From an uncultured Clostridia bacterium (lineage in GTDB: Bacteria > Bacillota > Clostridia > Oscillospirales > Acutalibacteraceae), in assembly GCA_937897215.1 (NCBI GenBank), contig CALCBQ010000012.1:1-26676 (forward strand): a stretch of DNA of 26,676 nucleotides, written 5' to 3'. The notes below the pieces were generated by a model. It ran no database searches and was not told where the DNA came from. It saw only the letters and a list, made by a program, of their open reading frames with translations. The position numbers and the translations under genes are program-made. Numbering within the stretch: position 1 is the first letter of the stretch; each line of letters begins with the position of its first letter. This document shows, piece by piece, positions 1 to 7,904 of this stretch.

Positions 1-56
1 CGAGGGAGGGTAATAGGTTATGTCTATGCAAAGAGTTCGACAAACTATAATTTGTT
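1..56. other. Left-edge stretch, no assignable gene
   Basis: Short plus-strand reading frames run in from the window edge. One stops at 48-50, just before the terminator hairpin, and would suit the tail of a convergent plus-strand gene. Another runs into the hairpin and stops at 76-78. The stretch is too short to tell which, if either, is coding. Confidence 0.2.
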
Positions 57-89
57 AAACAAAAAGGGGCACTTTTAGTGCCCCCTTTT
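57..89 (-). terminator. Rho-independent terminator of the polysaccharide operon, probably bidirectional
   Basis: Read on the minus strand, a perfect 7-bp stem GGGGCAC/GTGCCCC (66-72 and 78-84) with a 5-base loop is followed by TTTTTGTTT. It begins about 20 bases after the stop codon of the last operon gene (108-110). On the plus strand the same hairpin is followed by TTTTCTT, so it may also terminate a convergent transcript arriving from the left. Confidence 0.88.
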
Positions 90-107
90 CTTATGCTTAT
101 ACTATTT

Positions 108-1286
108 TTAGAACTTGCGCCAGACCATTTTGTCAACTACGCCGGTATAAGACTGAATAAGTTTAACTACTTTATTTGAAACAATTTCGTCAACATAATC
201 AGGTACAGGAATTCCTAAATCATCATTCTTATTCATTTCAACTGCAGTATCAACTGCCTGAAGAAGTGATTTTTCGTCGATACCTGCAAGTACAAAGCAC
301 GCTTTATCAAGTGCTTCTGGTCTTTCAGTTGATGTACGAATACAAACTGCAGGGAAGGATTTGCCGATACTTGTGAAAAATGAACTTTCTTCAGGTAAAG
401 TGCCACTATCTGACACTACTGCAAAAGCATTCATCTGTAAGCAGTTGTAATCGTGGAATCCAAGTGGCTCGTGTTGAATAACTCTCTTATCGAGCACAAA
501 TCCACTTGTTTCAAGACGCTTTTTACTTCTTGGGTGGCAAGAATAAAGAATTGGCATATCATATTTTTCTGCCATTTTATTGATTGCATTGAAAAGTGAC
601 AAGAAATTCTTCTCAGTATCAATATTTTCTTCTCTATGCGCTGAAAGAAGAATGTATTCACCTTTTTCAAGCCCAAGTTTAGAGTGAATATGCGACATTT
701 CGATATCTGCAAGGTTATTGCGAAGTACTTCTGCCATTGGAGAGCCAGTTACATATACTCTTTCTTTAGGAAGTCCGCATTCGTGAAGATATTTTCTTGC
801 GTGTTCTGAATATGCAAGGTTTACATCAGAAATTATATCAACAATTCTTCTGTTTGTTTCTTCAGGAAGACACTCATCTTTGCAACGATTACCTGCTTCC
901 ATATGGAAAATTGGAATATGAAGTCTTTTTGCAGGAATTGCTGAAAGGCAAGAGTTTGTATCGCCTAAAACGAGCATTGCATCTGGCTTAATTTCATTCA
1001 TAAGTTTATATGAACAATTAATGATATTACCAACTGTTGCGCCAAGGTCATCGCCTACTGCATCCATATAAACATCAGGGTCTTTAAGTTTCAAATCCTT
1101 AAAGAATACTCCGTTAAGGTTATAATCGTAATTTTGACCTGTATGTGCAAGAATACAATCAAAATATTGACGGCATTTATTGATAACAGCGGCAAGACGA
1201 ATAATTTCAGGACGTGTGCCTACGATAATTAAAAGTTTTAATTTGCCGTTGTCTTGAAATTTAACATCTGAATAATCTAATTTCAT
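108..1286 (-). CDS. fnlC: WecB-family UDP-HexNAc 2-epimerase, FnlC/CapG/WbjD type (last step to UDP-L-FucNAc)
   Basis: This 392-residue cytoplasmic protein is a non-hydrolysing UDP-N-acetylhexosamine 2-epimerase. Visible family marks are GTRPE (23-27), GDTNS (108-112), HMEAGNR (128-134), SAHREEN (215-221) and SDSGTLPEE (292-300). The length fits the family. Sequence alone allows UDP-GlcNAc/ManNAc epimerase. Because FnlA- and FnlB-type genes lie directly upstream, the likely reaction is C2 epimerisation of UDP-2-acetamido-2,6-dideoxy-L-talose to UDP-N-acetyl-L-fucosamine, as for CapG and WbjD. A good AGGAG site lies 9 bases before the ATG. It is the last gene of the operon, separated from fnlB by an unusually long 156-base gap and followed closely by the terminator. 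Confidence 0.9.
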   Translation of the reverse strand: MKLDYSDVKFQDNGKLKLLIIVGTRPEIIRLAAVINKCRQYFDCILAHTGQNYDYNLNGVFFKDLKLKDPDVYMDAVGDDLGATVGNIINCSYKLMNEIKPDAMLVLGDTNSCLSAIPAKRLHIPIFHMEAGNRCKDECLPEETNRRIVDIISDVNLAYSEHARKYLHECGLPKERVYVTGSPMAEVLRNNLADIEMSHIHSKLGLEKGEYILLSAHREENIDTEKNFLSLFNAINKMAEKYDMPILYSCHPRSKKRLETSGFVLDKRVIQHEPLGFHDYNCLQMNAFAVVSDSGTLPEESSFFTSIGKSFPAVCIRTSTERPEALDKACFVLAGIDEKSLLQAVDTAVEMNKNDDLGIPVPDYVDEIVSNKVVKLIQSYTGVVDKMVWRKF

Positions 1287-1442
1287 TTATGTTATCTCCT
1301 TTATGAAGAAAATATCTTAATATACTTTGTTTCATCCAAGTTTGAGATAAAATTGTTCACAGTGCATTTTGAAGTGAGTGGTGCTGTACGAGAGTGTACC
1401 GCTCCGAACGAAAAAATGTGCTGTGGGCGATTTTAGCCAAAC
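1287..1442 (-). repeat. 156-base intergenic spacer with a nested imperfect inverted repeat
   Basis: This is the only long gap inside the operon. The outer arms CACAGTGCATTTT (1358-1370) and AAAATGTGCTGTG (1413-1425) are complementary except at two adjacent positions. Inside them GAGTGGT (1376-1382) can pair with ACCGCTC (1398-1404) with one G-U pair. No T-run follows on the minus strand, so it does not look like a terminator. It could be an RNA processing or stability structure, or a small palindromic repeat element. No convincing promoter was seen. Confidence 0.45.
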
Positions 1443-2588
1443 TTATACCTCCAAGAAAAATGTGTCGGGACGAGATGGGTCAAAGCACTCATTACACCAC
1501 ATAAAAGTAACCATATCGGTATCCCCAAGATTCTCGATATTATGAGTGTAACCTGTTGGAATATCAACTACCTCAAGTTTTTCGCCTGAAACGAAATACT
1601 CAATTACTTCGTCGCTATCAATTCTTCTGAAACGGATTACACCGTTACCTGCTACTACCAAGAATTTTTCATTCTTTGTATGATGCCAATGCTGACCTTT
1701 TGTAATGTGTGGCTTTGAAATATTTACTGAAAACTGACCATTATTTACGGTTCTTAAAATTTCAGTAAATGAGCCACGGTCGTCAATATTCATTTTAAGC
1801 GGATACGAAAACTTGTCCTTTGGCAAGTAAGAAAGATATGTACTATAAAGTTTCTTACTGAAACTACCTTCTGTCATATCAGGTACCATTTTGTTTTCGC
1901 GACTCTCTTTAAACGAATAAATCAAATCAACAATTTCACCTAAAGTGATTTTATGTTCAACAGGTACTTTGCAGAAAGCTCCATCTTTTGTTTCGTTACC
2001 GCACATTGCGTTGATAATTTCTTCAACAACATCGTCAACATAAACAAGTGTCATAGGATGATTACGGTCATTAACCTGAATTGGCAAATCCTTTGCAATA
2101 TTGTTACAGAATGTTGCAACTGCGCTATTGTAATTTGGTCTGCACCATTTACCGAACACGTTAGGATAACGGTAAACAAGCACTTTTGCGCCTGTTTCTT
2201 TAGCGTATTGGAAGAACAAATCCTCCCCTGCTTTTTTGCTTTGTCCGTAAGGGTTATCTAAAGCTGCCTGTGTTGAAGATGAAAGCAATACAGGGCAAGT
2301 ATTATTATACTTCTTGAGAGTTTCAAGAAGTGTTGAGGCAAAGCCGAAATTTCCTTCCATAAATTCTTCTGTATTCTGTGGTCTGTTGACACCCGCAAGG
2401 TTTACTACAAAATCGCAACCATTACAATATTCATCTAAAAGTGCTTTATCTGTATCGATGTCAAATTCACAGATTTCAAGGTCTTCTGGCAGATTTGTAG
2501 TCTTGTTCTTGCCTTCTTTAATTGTGTTAAGAGTTGCAACAAGGTTTTTACCAACAAAACCTTTAGCGCCTGTAACAAGAATTTTCAT
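1443..2588 (-). CDS. fnlB: UDP-2-acetamido-2,6-dideoxy-hexulose reductase with C-terminal cupin (FnlB/CapF/WbjC type)
   Basis: The product is a two-domain enzyme of 381 residues. The N-terminal part is an extended SDR with the NAD(P)-binding GAKGFVG (7-13) and the catalytic pair Tyr114/Lys118 in YGQSK. The C-terminal part, from about residue 265, is a cupin with the metal-binding HWHH cluster (300-303). That architecture is diagnostic for CapF/WbjC/FnlB, which reduces the 4-keto intermediate made by FnlA to UDP-2-acetamido-2,6-dideoxy-L-talose. The frame is open for 24 codons further upstream, but that extension overlaps fnlA and lacks family similarity. The ATG at 2588 lies 1 base after the fnlA stop, with GGGG about 8 bases ahead, and starts directly with the Rossmann strand. 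Confidence 0.93.
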   Translation of the reverse strand: MKILVTGAKGFVGKNLVATLNTIKEGKNKTTNLPEDLEICEFDIDTDKALLDEYCNGCDFVVNLAGVNRPQNTEEFMEGNFGFASTLLETLKKYNNTCPVLLSSSTQAALDNPYGQSKKAGEDLFFQYAKETGAKVLVYRYPNVFGKWCRPNYNSAVATFCNNIAKDLPIQVNDRNHPMTLVYVDDVVEEIINAMCGNETKDGAFCKVPVEHKITLGEIVDLIYSFKESRENKMVPDMTEGSFSKKLYSTYLSYLPKDKFSYPLKMNIDDRGSFTEILRTVNNGQFSVNISKPHITKGQHWHHTKNEKFLVVAGNGVIRFRRIDSDEVIEYFVSGEKLEVVDIPTGYTHNIENLGDTDMVTFMWCNECFDPSRPDTFFLEV

Positions 2589-2589
2589 T

Positions 2590-3627
2590 TTATTTACCCC
2601 AATTTGCAAGTTCGTTCTGAATATATGAAAGCGATAAAAGTTTTTCTTTAACTTGTTCAACTGTCATAAGAGTTGTATTGTTTGAGTTGAACTCTGTAAG
2701 TGGATTGCGCTTAACATCGCCATCTTTGAAGTATTTATCGTAGTTAAGACCGCGCTTATCAGCAGGCACTCTATAGAAGTCGCCCATATCGATAGCGTTT
2801 GCACATTCCTCATTTGTAAGAAGTGTTTCATACATTTTTTCGCCATGGCGGATACCGATAACTTTAATTTCTGTATCAGGTGCGAAAAGTTCTTTAACTG
2901 CTTGTGCCAATACTTCAATTGTGCAAGCAGGTGCTTTTTGAACAAGAATGTCGCCGCTTTCGCCATTTTCGAATGCGAAAAGCACAAGGTCAACTGCTTC
3001 TTCCAAACTCATTACAAAACGAGTCATTGAAGGTTCTGTAATTGTAATTGGTTTGCCTTCACGAATCTGGTCAATCCAAAGAGGTACAACTGAACCACGA
3101 GAGCAAAGAACATTACCATAACGAGTGCAACAAATCTTTGTTTTTTCAGGAGAAACTGTTCTTGATTTTGCTACTACAACTTTTTCCATCATAGCTTTTG
3201 ATGTACCCATAGCATTTACAGGGTATGCTGCTTTATCAGTTGAAAGACAGATTACACATTTTACGCCTTCGTCAATAGCAGCTGTAAGAACATTATCTGT
3301 ACCTAAAACATTAGTTTTAACTGCCTCAACAGGGAAGAATTCGCAAGATGGAACTTGCTTAAGTGCTGCAGCGTGGAAGATGTAATCAACTCCATGCATA
3401 GCATTTTTAACTGACTGCAAATCTCTTACATCGCCGATATAGAACTTAAGTTTATCAGCAACTTCAGGGTATTTCTGTTGGAATTCGTGGCGCATATCGT
3501 CTTGTTTTTTCTCATCACGAGAAAAAACACGAATTTCGCCGATATCAGTTTCTAAGAATCTTCTGAGAACTGTGTTACCAAATGAACCGGTACCACCTGT
3601 AATCATTAATGTTTTACCTTTGAACAT
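2590..3627 (-). CDS. fnlA: UDP-GlcNAc 4,6-dehydratase/5-epimerase (FnlA/CapE/WbjB type)
   Basis: This 345-residue cytoplasmic SDR performs the first step from UDP-GlcNAc towards UDP-L-FucNAc: 4,6-dehydration with C5 inversion. Features include the nucleotide-binding GGTGSFG (11-17), FSRDEKKQDDMRHEF (35-49), STDKA (129-133) and MGTSK (140-144). In the last motif methionine stands where most SDRs have tyrosine, a known property of the CapE/FnlA subfamily that separates it from the PseB/FlaA1 type. It abuts the upstream flippase gene exactly (TAA followed by ATG). A Shine-Dalgarno-like AAGGAAAG lies within the end of that gene, which suggests translational coupling. Confidence 0.95.
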   Translation of the reverse strand: MFKGKTLMITGGTGSFGNTVLRRFLETDIGEIRVFSRDEKKQDDMRHEFQQKYPEVADKLKFYIGDVRDLQSVKNAMHGVDYIFHAAALKQVPSCEFFPVEAVKTNVLGTDNVLTAAIDEGVKCVICLSTDKAAYPVNAMGTSKAMMEKVVVAKSRTVSPEKTKICCTRYGNVLCSRGSVVPLWIDQIREGKPITITEPSMTRFVMSLEEAVDLVLFAFENGESGDILVQKAPACTIEVLAQAVKELFAPDTEIKVIGIRHGEKMYETLLTNEECANAIDMGDFYRVPADKRGLNYDKYFKDGDVKRNPLTEFNSNNTTLMTVEQVKEKLLSLSYIQNELANWGK

Positions 3628-5160
3628 TTATATCACTTTCCTTGAAAATAATTTCTTTTTTAATATATTTAACAACATCTTGAATGGCTTTGTTCTGAAA
3701 TATGCCAACAAGAAGATTATATTCGGTATTATACCACAAATAATTGCTTTTGTCATAAATAATATGTATGTATTATTTATTGGTAAGTTAGTGCATATAA
3801 TCCAACACACACCACCTGCAAATATGGTTACAAGCGTATATACACAATACTTGATAAAATATGGTGTGGCTTTCTTTTTGAATCCGTATTTATAAAGCAC
3901 ATAAGGTTCAACCCACAGTGAAGTTGTTACAGTACTTATAAGAGTACCTAACAGTACACCTTCAACGCCCATATAAATTGCCAACGGAATTGATGCCACA
4001 AGATTTATTACTGATTCTACAATAGGTTTATGCCTGTCATACCAGAAAATACCTAACGCATCACGAGTGGTAAGCACAGGCTGACGCATACCTAACATAT
4101 AAAAGTTGATTACAATAAGGGCTACGATTTTTATATCGAAAAGATACTCACTGCCTACCCACAATGTAACAAACGGATTAAACAACACAAACAGACAGAT
4201 TGACGAAAATCCAATTACCCATGCACCTATAAGATTAAGTGCATTAAAAACAGTTTCTTTACGCTCACCGTCATCAGTTTCTGCACCAAGATTACCCACA
4301 CTTGAGGTAATCGACTGGAACAAAATGCTGACAATAGATATAAGTGTATTTTTTATAAGATAATAGTTTGAATAAAGTCCTACCGAAACAACGCTTACAA
4401 ATTTTGCCATAATAATATTTGTTGTTCCGTTTACCACTACACCGCCTACTCGGTGTGATGTCATTGCTTTAATATTCTTAAATACTTCTTTTTTAGTTTC
4501 CTTATCAAGTGGCTCTGCATTTTTCATATCAAGATAAGGATATTTTTTATTTACAAGCATTGAAACGAAAATGTTTTGTCCCAGTGTGCAAGCAATCATA
4601 ATTATAAGATAACTAAAATAATTGTGTGTTAAAAGTAAGAAAACAATCTGCAACACATTCATCAAAAGCACTGTTGCTTGATGAATAACATTTGAAATAT
4701 ACTGTTTCTGGTCAGCAATCAATAATGTTTTTTTATAAACGAAGAAATATGACGCTGCACTGTTAAACACAAACATAAGATATATGAGCCGTATATGCGG
4801 AATATTCGGCAATTCCTCAACAACAAAATCAAGGAATGGTGTAAGCGCCGCACCGATTACAAAAACAAGAGTACCAATCAGCGTATATACCTTTTTATAG
4901 AAAAGCATAATAGAATTGATTGTTTTCTCATCTTTATCATAAATGGGCTTGTAAAGACAGAAACAGATGGCTGTGCCTAATCCTAATTCTGCCAACGACA
5001 GCATTGACAAAATATTTGAGAACACACCATTAAGTCCCAGATATTCAGTTGAAAGTACATGGACAAATATTCTTCGCGACACAAATACGATGATAAAATT
5101 CACCACTTGTGCAAGAGAAGTATATTTGATATTTTTTAGTGAATTATCAATTCGGGACAT
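3628..5160 (-). CDS. wzx: Wzx-type polysaccharide flippase (second in transcription order)
   Basis: This is a polytopic membrane protein of 510 residues with about 12-14 hydrophobic helices, of the MOP/MVF superfamily (RfbX/Wzx, polysaccharide_synt). It would flip undecaprenyl-diphosphate-linked oligosaccharide across the membrane. The N-terminal stretch KNIKYTSLAQVVNFIIVFVS and the following YLGLNGVFSNILSMLSLAEL are typical of Gram-positive capsule flippases. An in-frame ATG at 5172 would add 4 residues but has no Shine-Dalgarno site. The ATG at 5160 has GGAG 6 bases upstream, inside that short extension, and is preferred. It lies directly before the FucNAc genes. The flippase at 9110-10645 belongs to the same superfamily but looks clearly different, so this is not a recent duplication. 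Confidence 0.9.
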   Translation of the reverse strand: MSRIDNSLKNIKYTSLAQVVNFIIVFVSRRIFVHVLSTEYLGLNGVFSNILSMLSLAELGLGTAICFCLYKPIYDKDEKTINSIMLFYKKVYTLIGTLVFVIGAALTPFLDFVVEELPNIPHIRLIYLMFVFNSAASYFFVYKKTLLIADQKQYISNVIHQATVLLMNVLQIVFLLLTHNYFSYLIIMIACTLGQNIFVSMLVNKKYPYLDMKNAEPLDKETKKEVFKNIKAMTSHRVGGVVVNGTTNIIMAKFVSVVSVGLYSNYYLIKNTLISIVSILFQSITSSVGNLGAETDDGERKETVFNALNLIGAWVIGFSSICLFVLFNPFVTLWVGSEYLFDIKIVALIVINFYMLGMRQPVLTTRDALGIFWYDRHKPIVESVINLVASIPLAIYMGVEGVLLGTLISTVTTSLWVEPYVLYKYGFKKKATPYFIKYCVYTLVTIFAGGVCWIICTNLPINNTYILFMTKAIICGIIPNIIFLLAYFRTKPFKMLLNILKKKLFSRKVI

Positions 5161-5175
5161 AGTTTTCTCCATTTT

Positions 5176-5802
5176 TTATTTTTTGATTTCTTCTAATAAT
5201 TTTTCTACATTATCAAAATCTTCTGCGTGAGAGCGTATCCAATCAAAATCCTTATTCCACCACTGTGCATCTAAAAGTTTTTGAATAACATCGTCTGGAA
5301 ATCTCTTTTTTATTACTTTTGCAGGTACTCCACCAACTATAGAATATGGCTCAACATCTTTAGTAACAAGAGCACAAGAGCCAATCACTGCACCATCACC
5401 TATTTTAACACCAGCAATTATGCGCACATCATTGCCAATCCAAACATCATTACCAATTTCAGCAACTGTTCCGTTATCATCTGTAAATGAAAACTCCTGA
5501 AATTTGTTTTTTGAAACTAAACTCAGCTGCGAAGCATTGTTTGTTGCATAAAATGCCGGATGCGTAGATGCAAACTCACTGGTAGGATGTTTACCATCAA
5601 TAACTGAAATACCGGAGCCAATTGAACAGAATTTACCGATTCTCACATTATTAAGAGTGGTTTTTGAACCTATATAGCTGGCAAATCCCATTTTTGTATT
5701 TTTCACAGATGACCAACGACCTATATAGTTATTTCCCTCTAATATGGTGTTTTTATTTGTTTTTGCAAAATGTGAAACTCTACTTGAGCTTATTTTTTTC
5801 AT
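5176..5802 (-). CDS. Left-handed beta-helix (hexapeptide) acetyltransferase
   Basis: The product has 208 residues, of the CatB/WbbJ-like acyltransferase group that uses acetyl-CoA. Hexapeptide repeats of the [IV]G-x4 type appear at about 39-65 ([19 protein letters not shown]) and again at 115-160 ([13 protein letters not shown], then [10 protein letters not shown]). The ending [12 protein letters not shown] is characteristic. His72 in GKHP is the probable catalytic base. Its place between a flippase and a GT2 gene implies O- or N-acetylation of a sugar of the repeat unit rather than drug acetylation. The GAGG site overlaps the TGA of the upstream gene, with a 9-base gap to the start. The acceptor sugar is unknown. 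Confidence 0.88.
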   Translation of the reverse strand: MKKISSSRVSHFAKTNKNTILEGNNYIGRWSSVKNTKMGFASYIGSKTTLNNVRIGKFCSIGSGISVIDGKHPTSEFASTHPAFYATNNASQLSLVSKNKFQEFSFTDDNGTVAEIGNDVWIGNDVRIIAGVKIGDGAVIGSCALVTKDVEPYSIVGGVPAKVIKKRFPDDVIQKLLDAQWWNKDFDWIRSHAEDFDNVEKLLEEIKK

Positions 5803-5811
5803 AATATTGCC

Positions 5812-6606
5812 TCATTTTAATCTATTTTTAATTTTGACAATAAATTTTCTTATTGCTCTATATAGTTTAATTTCTATACTTTTAATTAAAGATAAATCTA
5901 AAAAATACCTTTCAATTATTATGTTCTTTACCTTTACACATTCTTCCACGGGGCGCTGCGAAAGCCCGAAGTTTTTTTGTCTATATGCTGTACCATACTC
6001 AAAGGTACAATAAAACTTTAATTCTTTTGAAAGACGAATCAGTAAATCATAATCCTCAAACAAAGACGAGGTTTCATCGTATAAACCTACATCGATAACT
6101 GTTTTTCTTGGATAACAACAGTCACGCATTAAAGTTTTTGTTATTTTCTCTTTAAGTAATGAGTCAAAAAGATTGCCTTCAAAATACTCGCTCTTTTTAT
6201 AATCAAGATAACGAATTATATTATCTTCTTCATCGCAATAAACGATTTTTGAATATGTTAAAACATTTCCACCTTTTTCATTCAATAACTTCATTTCATT
6301 TTCGAGCTTTTGATTATTGAAATAAAAGTCATCTGCGTCAAGAGTAGTTACATATTCACTTGTAGCAGTTAAAATGCCTGTATTTCGTGCGTGAGATACT
6401 CCCCCATTCTGTTCAAGGTATATTCCTTTAACATTTGAATATTTAGACTCATACTCCTTAATAATCGCTACTGAATTATCCTTTGAGCAGTCATCAACTA
6501 CAATTATTTCGTCAGGCACAAGTGTTTGAGATAACACGCTATCGAGACATTTTCTTATAAACTTTTCATTATTATAATTGGGAATTATAACTGACAAACT
6601 CATCAT
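5812..6606 (-). CDS. Family 2 glycosyltransferase
   Basis: This is a 264-residue cytoplasmic GT-A inverting glycosyltransferase. It begins with SVIIPNYNNEKFI and shows the nucleotide-sugar site VVDDCS (Asp38/39), NGGVSHARNTG (67-77) and the metal-binding DAD (90-92). The short basic, hydrophobic C-terminus may touch the membrane. The start overlaps the stop of the upstream polymerase gene by ATGA, and GGAG lies 7 bases before the ATG. It likely adds one sugar to the lipid-linked repeat unit. Donor and acceptor cannot be read from the sequence. Confidence 0.9.
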   Translation of the reverse strand: MMSLSVIIPNYNNEKFIRKCLDSVLSQTLVPDEIIVVDDCSKDNSVAIIKEYESKYSNVKGIYLEQNGGVSHARNTGILTATSEYVTTLDADDFYFNNQKLENEMKLLNEKGGNVLTYSKIVYCDEEDNIIRYLDYKKSEYFEGNLFDSLLKEKITKTLMRDCCYPRKTVIDVGLYDETSSLFEDYDLLIRLSKELKFYCTFEYGTAYRQKNFGLSQRPVEECVKVKNIIIERYFLDLSLIKSIEIKLYRAIRKFIVKIKNRLK

Positions 6607-7895
6607 CTAGCAACTCCGTTTTTTTGTTTCATTTTCGGTAATTTATCATTGCTTAAAAAGAAGAATGCATAAGCTATAGCCATAATAAATGATGTATTAA
6701 ACGGCAACCAAGACATACTGCTTTCAGCAATAATGAGCATCATGAGAAGATAGATTGCCAATGCTTTACAGCTCTTTGTTTTATTACAATATGAATAGAC
6801 AACTACTGCAATAAATGCAAAAATAATTAGTCCCATAAAATACCAATTTTTACCGAAATCACAGATAAAATAGTAATACATCGATGGCATAGCATTAAAG
6901 TATTTAGTGCCTATATACTGATAATCTGCAAGCACAAGACCAATTTCGTTTCTTAAAAGCGGATAATCAGTAAGACCTAATCCATTTGTAAGCATTTTAA
7001 CTGTATCAGTAATACCTGCAAACATTACATTGCCTAACTGCGGTGTAGTATATGTACCATTTGCATTCAGAATAGAAAGATATGTAAATGGACCTGTAAA
7101 GTTACTTATAAGAGTTTTAATAGCACCCATTGCTAATGTGTTTTCTTCTTCAACACGGCCAGATGTCATATAAGCTGCAACAAGAGTTGCCACTGATACT
7201 ACTATACCAACCTTTAGTTTGCCTTTTTTGTATCGAATATATGTTTTATACTGATACATAAAATTAACCACAATAAATACTGACAGTTCAAAAATAATCA
7301 TACGTCCGCCACTTATAATTGAGCGCAAAAAGATATTACAGAACATAATAACTGTAGTAAATTTATTGTATTGCTTATCAAAAATATTTATGGCAAATAC
7401 GATTTCAGAAACCATAACCATAGGGTCAAACAAGAATGTAACTATTCTGTATTCAAATGGAGATGAGAAATTATCTTCTGAATAGTAGAATCCACGAACT
7501 TCATCGTAACCCATACCAGCACTGAAAGATATAAGCAATTCTATTGCCTTACTCATATAATAAGCAAAAATTATAACCTGCAATACAGAGAAAATAAGTT
7601 TACGGTATTCATAATAGTATGTCTGTTTATTTTTGCTTAAAGTGTATTTACTGTTGAAAATCTTAGCAATAAGCATAAACAGGTGCCCGAATACATTGAA
7701 TACTATACCACCTATAATAAACATCTTGTATATATGGCCACCTGGCGAATAAAACCCAAGAAAATCAGTTGCGGAAACAGTAATCCATAAAAGCCATATT
7801 AAATTGAAAAACACTATGGGGTTGCTTAATTTTCGGTACAACAGTAACGCTACTGCAAACATACCAAGGTAAGCAATTATGGCTATAATGTCCAT
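6603..7895 (-). CDS. wzy: Wzy-type oligosaccharide repeat-unit polymerase
   Basis: This is an integral membrane protein of 430 residues with roughly 10-12 hydrophobic segments, a long extracytoplasmic loop in the second half, and a short basic C-terminus. Layout and composition match the oligosaccharide repeat unit polymerase (Wzy/EpsG-like) group, which joins flipped repeat units outside the membrane. These proteins share little sequence, so the call rests on topology, length and position between glycosyltransferase genes. AGTGAGGA lies 6 bases before the ATG and overlaps the TGA of the previous gene. A second, different polymerase/ligase-type protein is encoded at 12813-14015. Confidence 0.78.
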   Translation of the reverse strand: MDIIAIIAYLGMFAVALLLYRKLSNPIVFFNLIWLLWITVSATDFLGFYSPGGHIYKMFIIGGIVFNVFGHLFMLIAKIFNSKYTLSKNKQTYYYEYRKLIFSVLQVIIFAYYMSKAIELLISFSAGMGYDEVRGFYYSEDNFSSPFEYRIVTFLFDPMVMVSEIVFAINIFDKQYNKFTTVIMFCNIFLRSIISGGRMIIFELSVFIVVNFMYQYKTYIRYKKGKLKVGIVVSVATLVAAYMTSGRVEEENTLAMGAIKTLISNFTGPFTYLSILNANGTYTTPQLGNVMFAGITDTVKMLTNGLGLTDYPLLRNEIGLVLADYQYIGTKYFNAMPSMYYYFICDFGKNWYFMGLIIFAFIAVVVYSYCNKTKSCKALAIYLLMMLIIAESSMSWLPFNTSFIMAIAYAFFFLSNDKLPKMKQKNGVAR

Positions 7896-7904
7896 AAGTT
7901 ATCC

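Noticed and set aside
28..56. GTTCGAC near the left edge as a possible tRNA or tmRNA 3' end
   Set aside because: The flanking bases do not form a T-arm stem and no CCA or acceptor pairing is visible.
1953..2628. Plus-strand open frames of about 100 codons opposite fnlB
   Set aside because: They lie wholly opposite a well-recognised gene, lack ribosome binding sites and show no domain. The same holds for the other plus-strand frames between 176 and 25415.
2589..2660. 24-codon N-terminal extension of fnlB
   Set aside because: It overlaps the end of fnlA, has no Shine-Dalgarno site and lies before the Rossmann start. The ATG at 2588 has GGGG in place and fits the family.
5161..5172. Upstream ATG for the flippase at 3628-5160
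   Set aside because: No ribosome binding site precedes it. Its own bases provide the GGAG for the ATG at 5160.
5176..5802. Hexapeptide acetyltransferase as chloramphenicol or streptogramin resistance
   Set aside because: The fold is shared with resistance enzymes, but the gene is embedded in the polysaccharide operon, which favours sugar acetylation.
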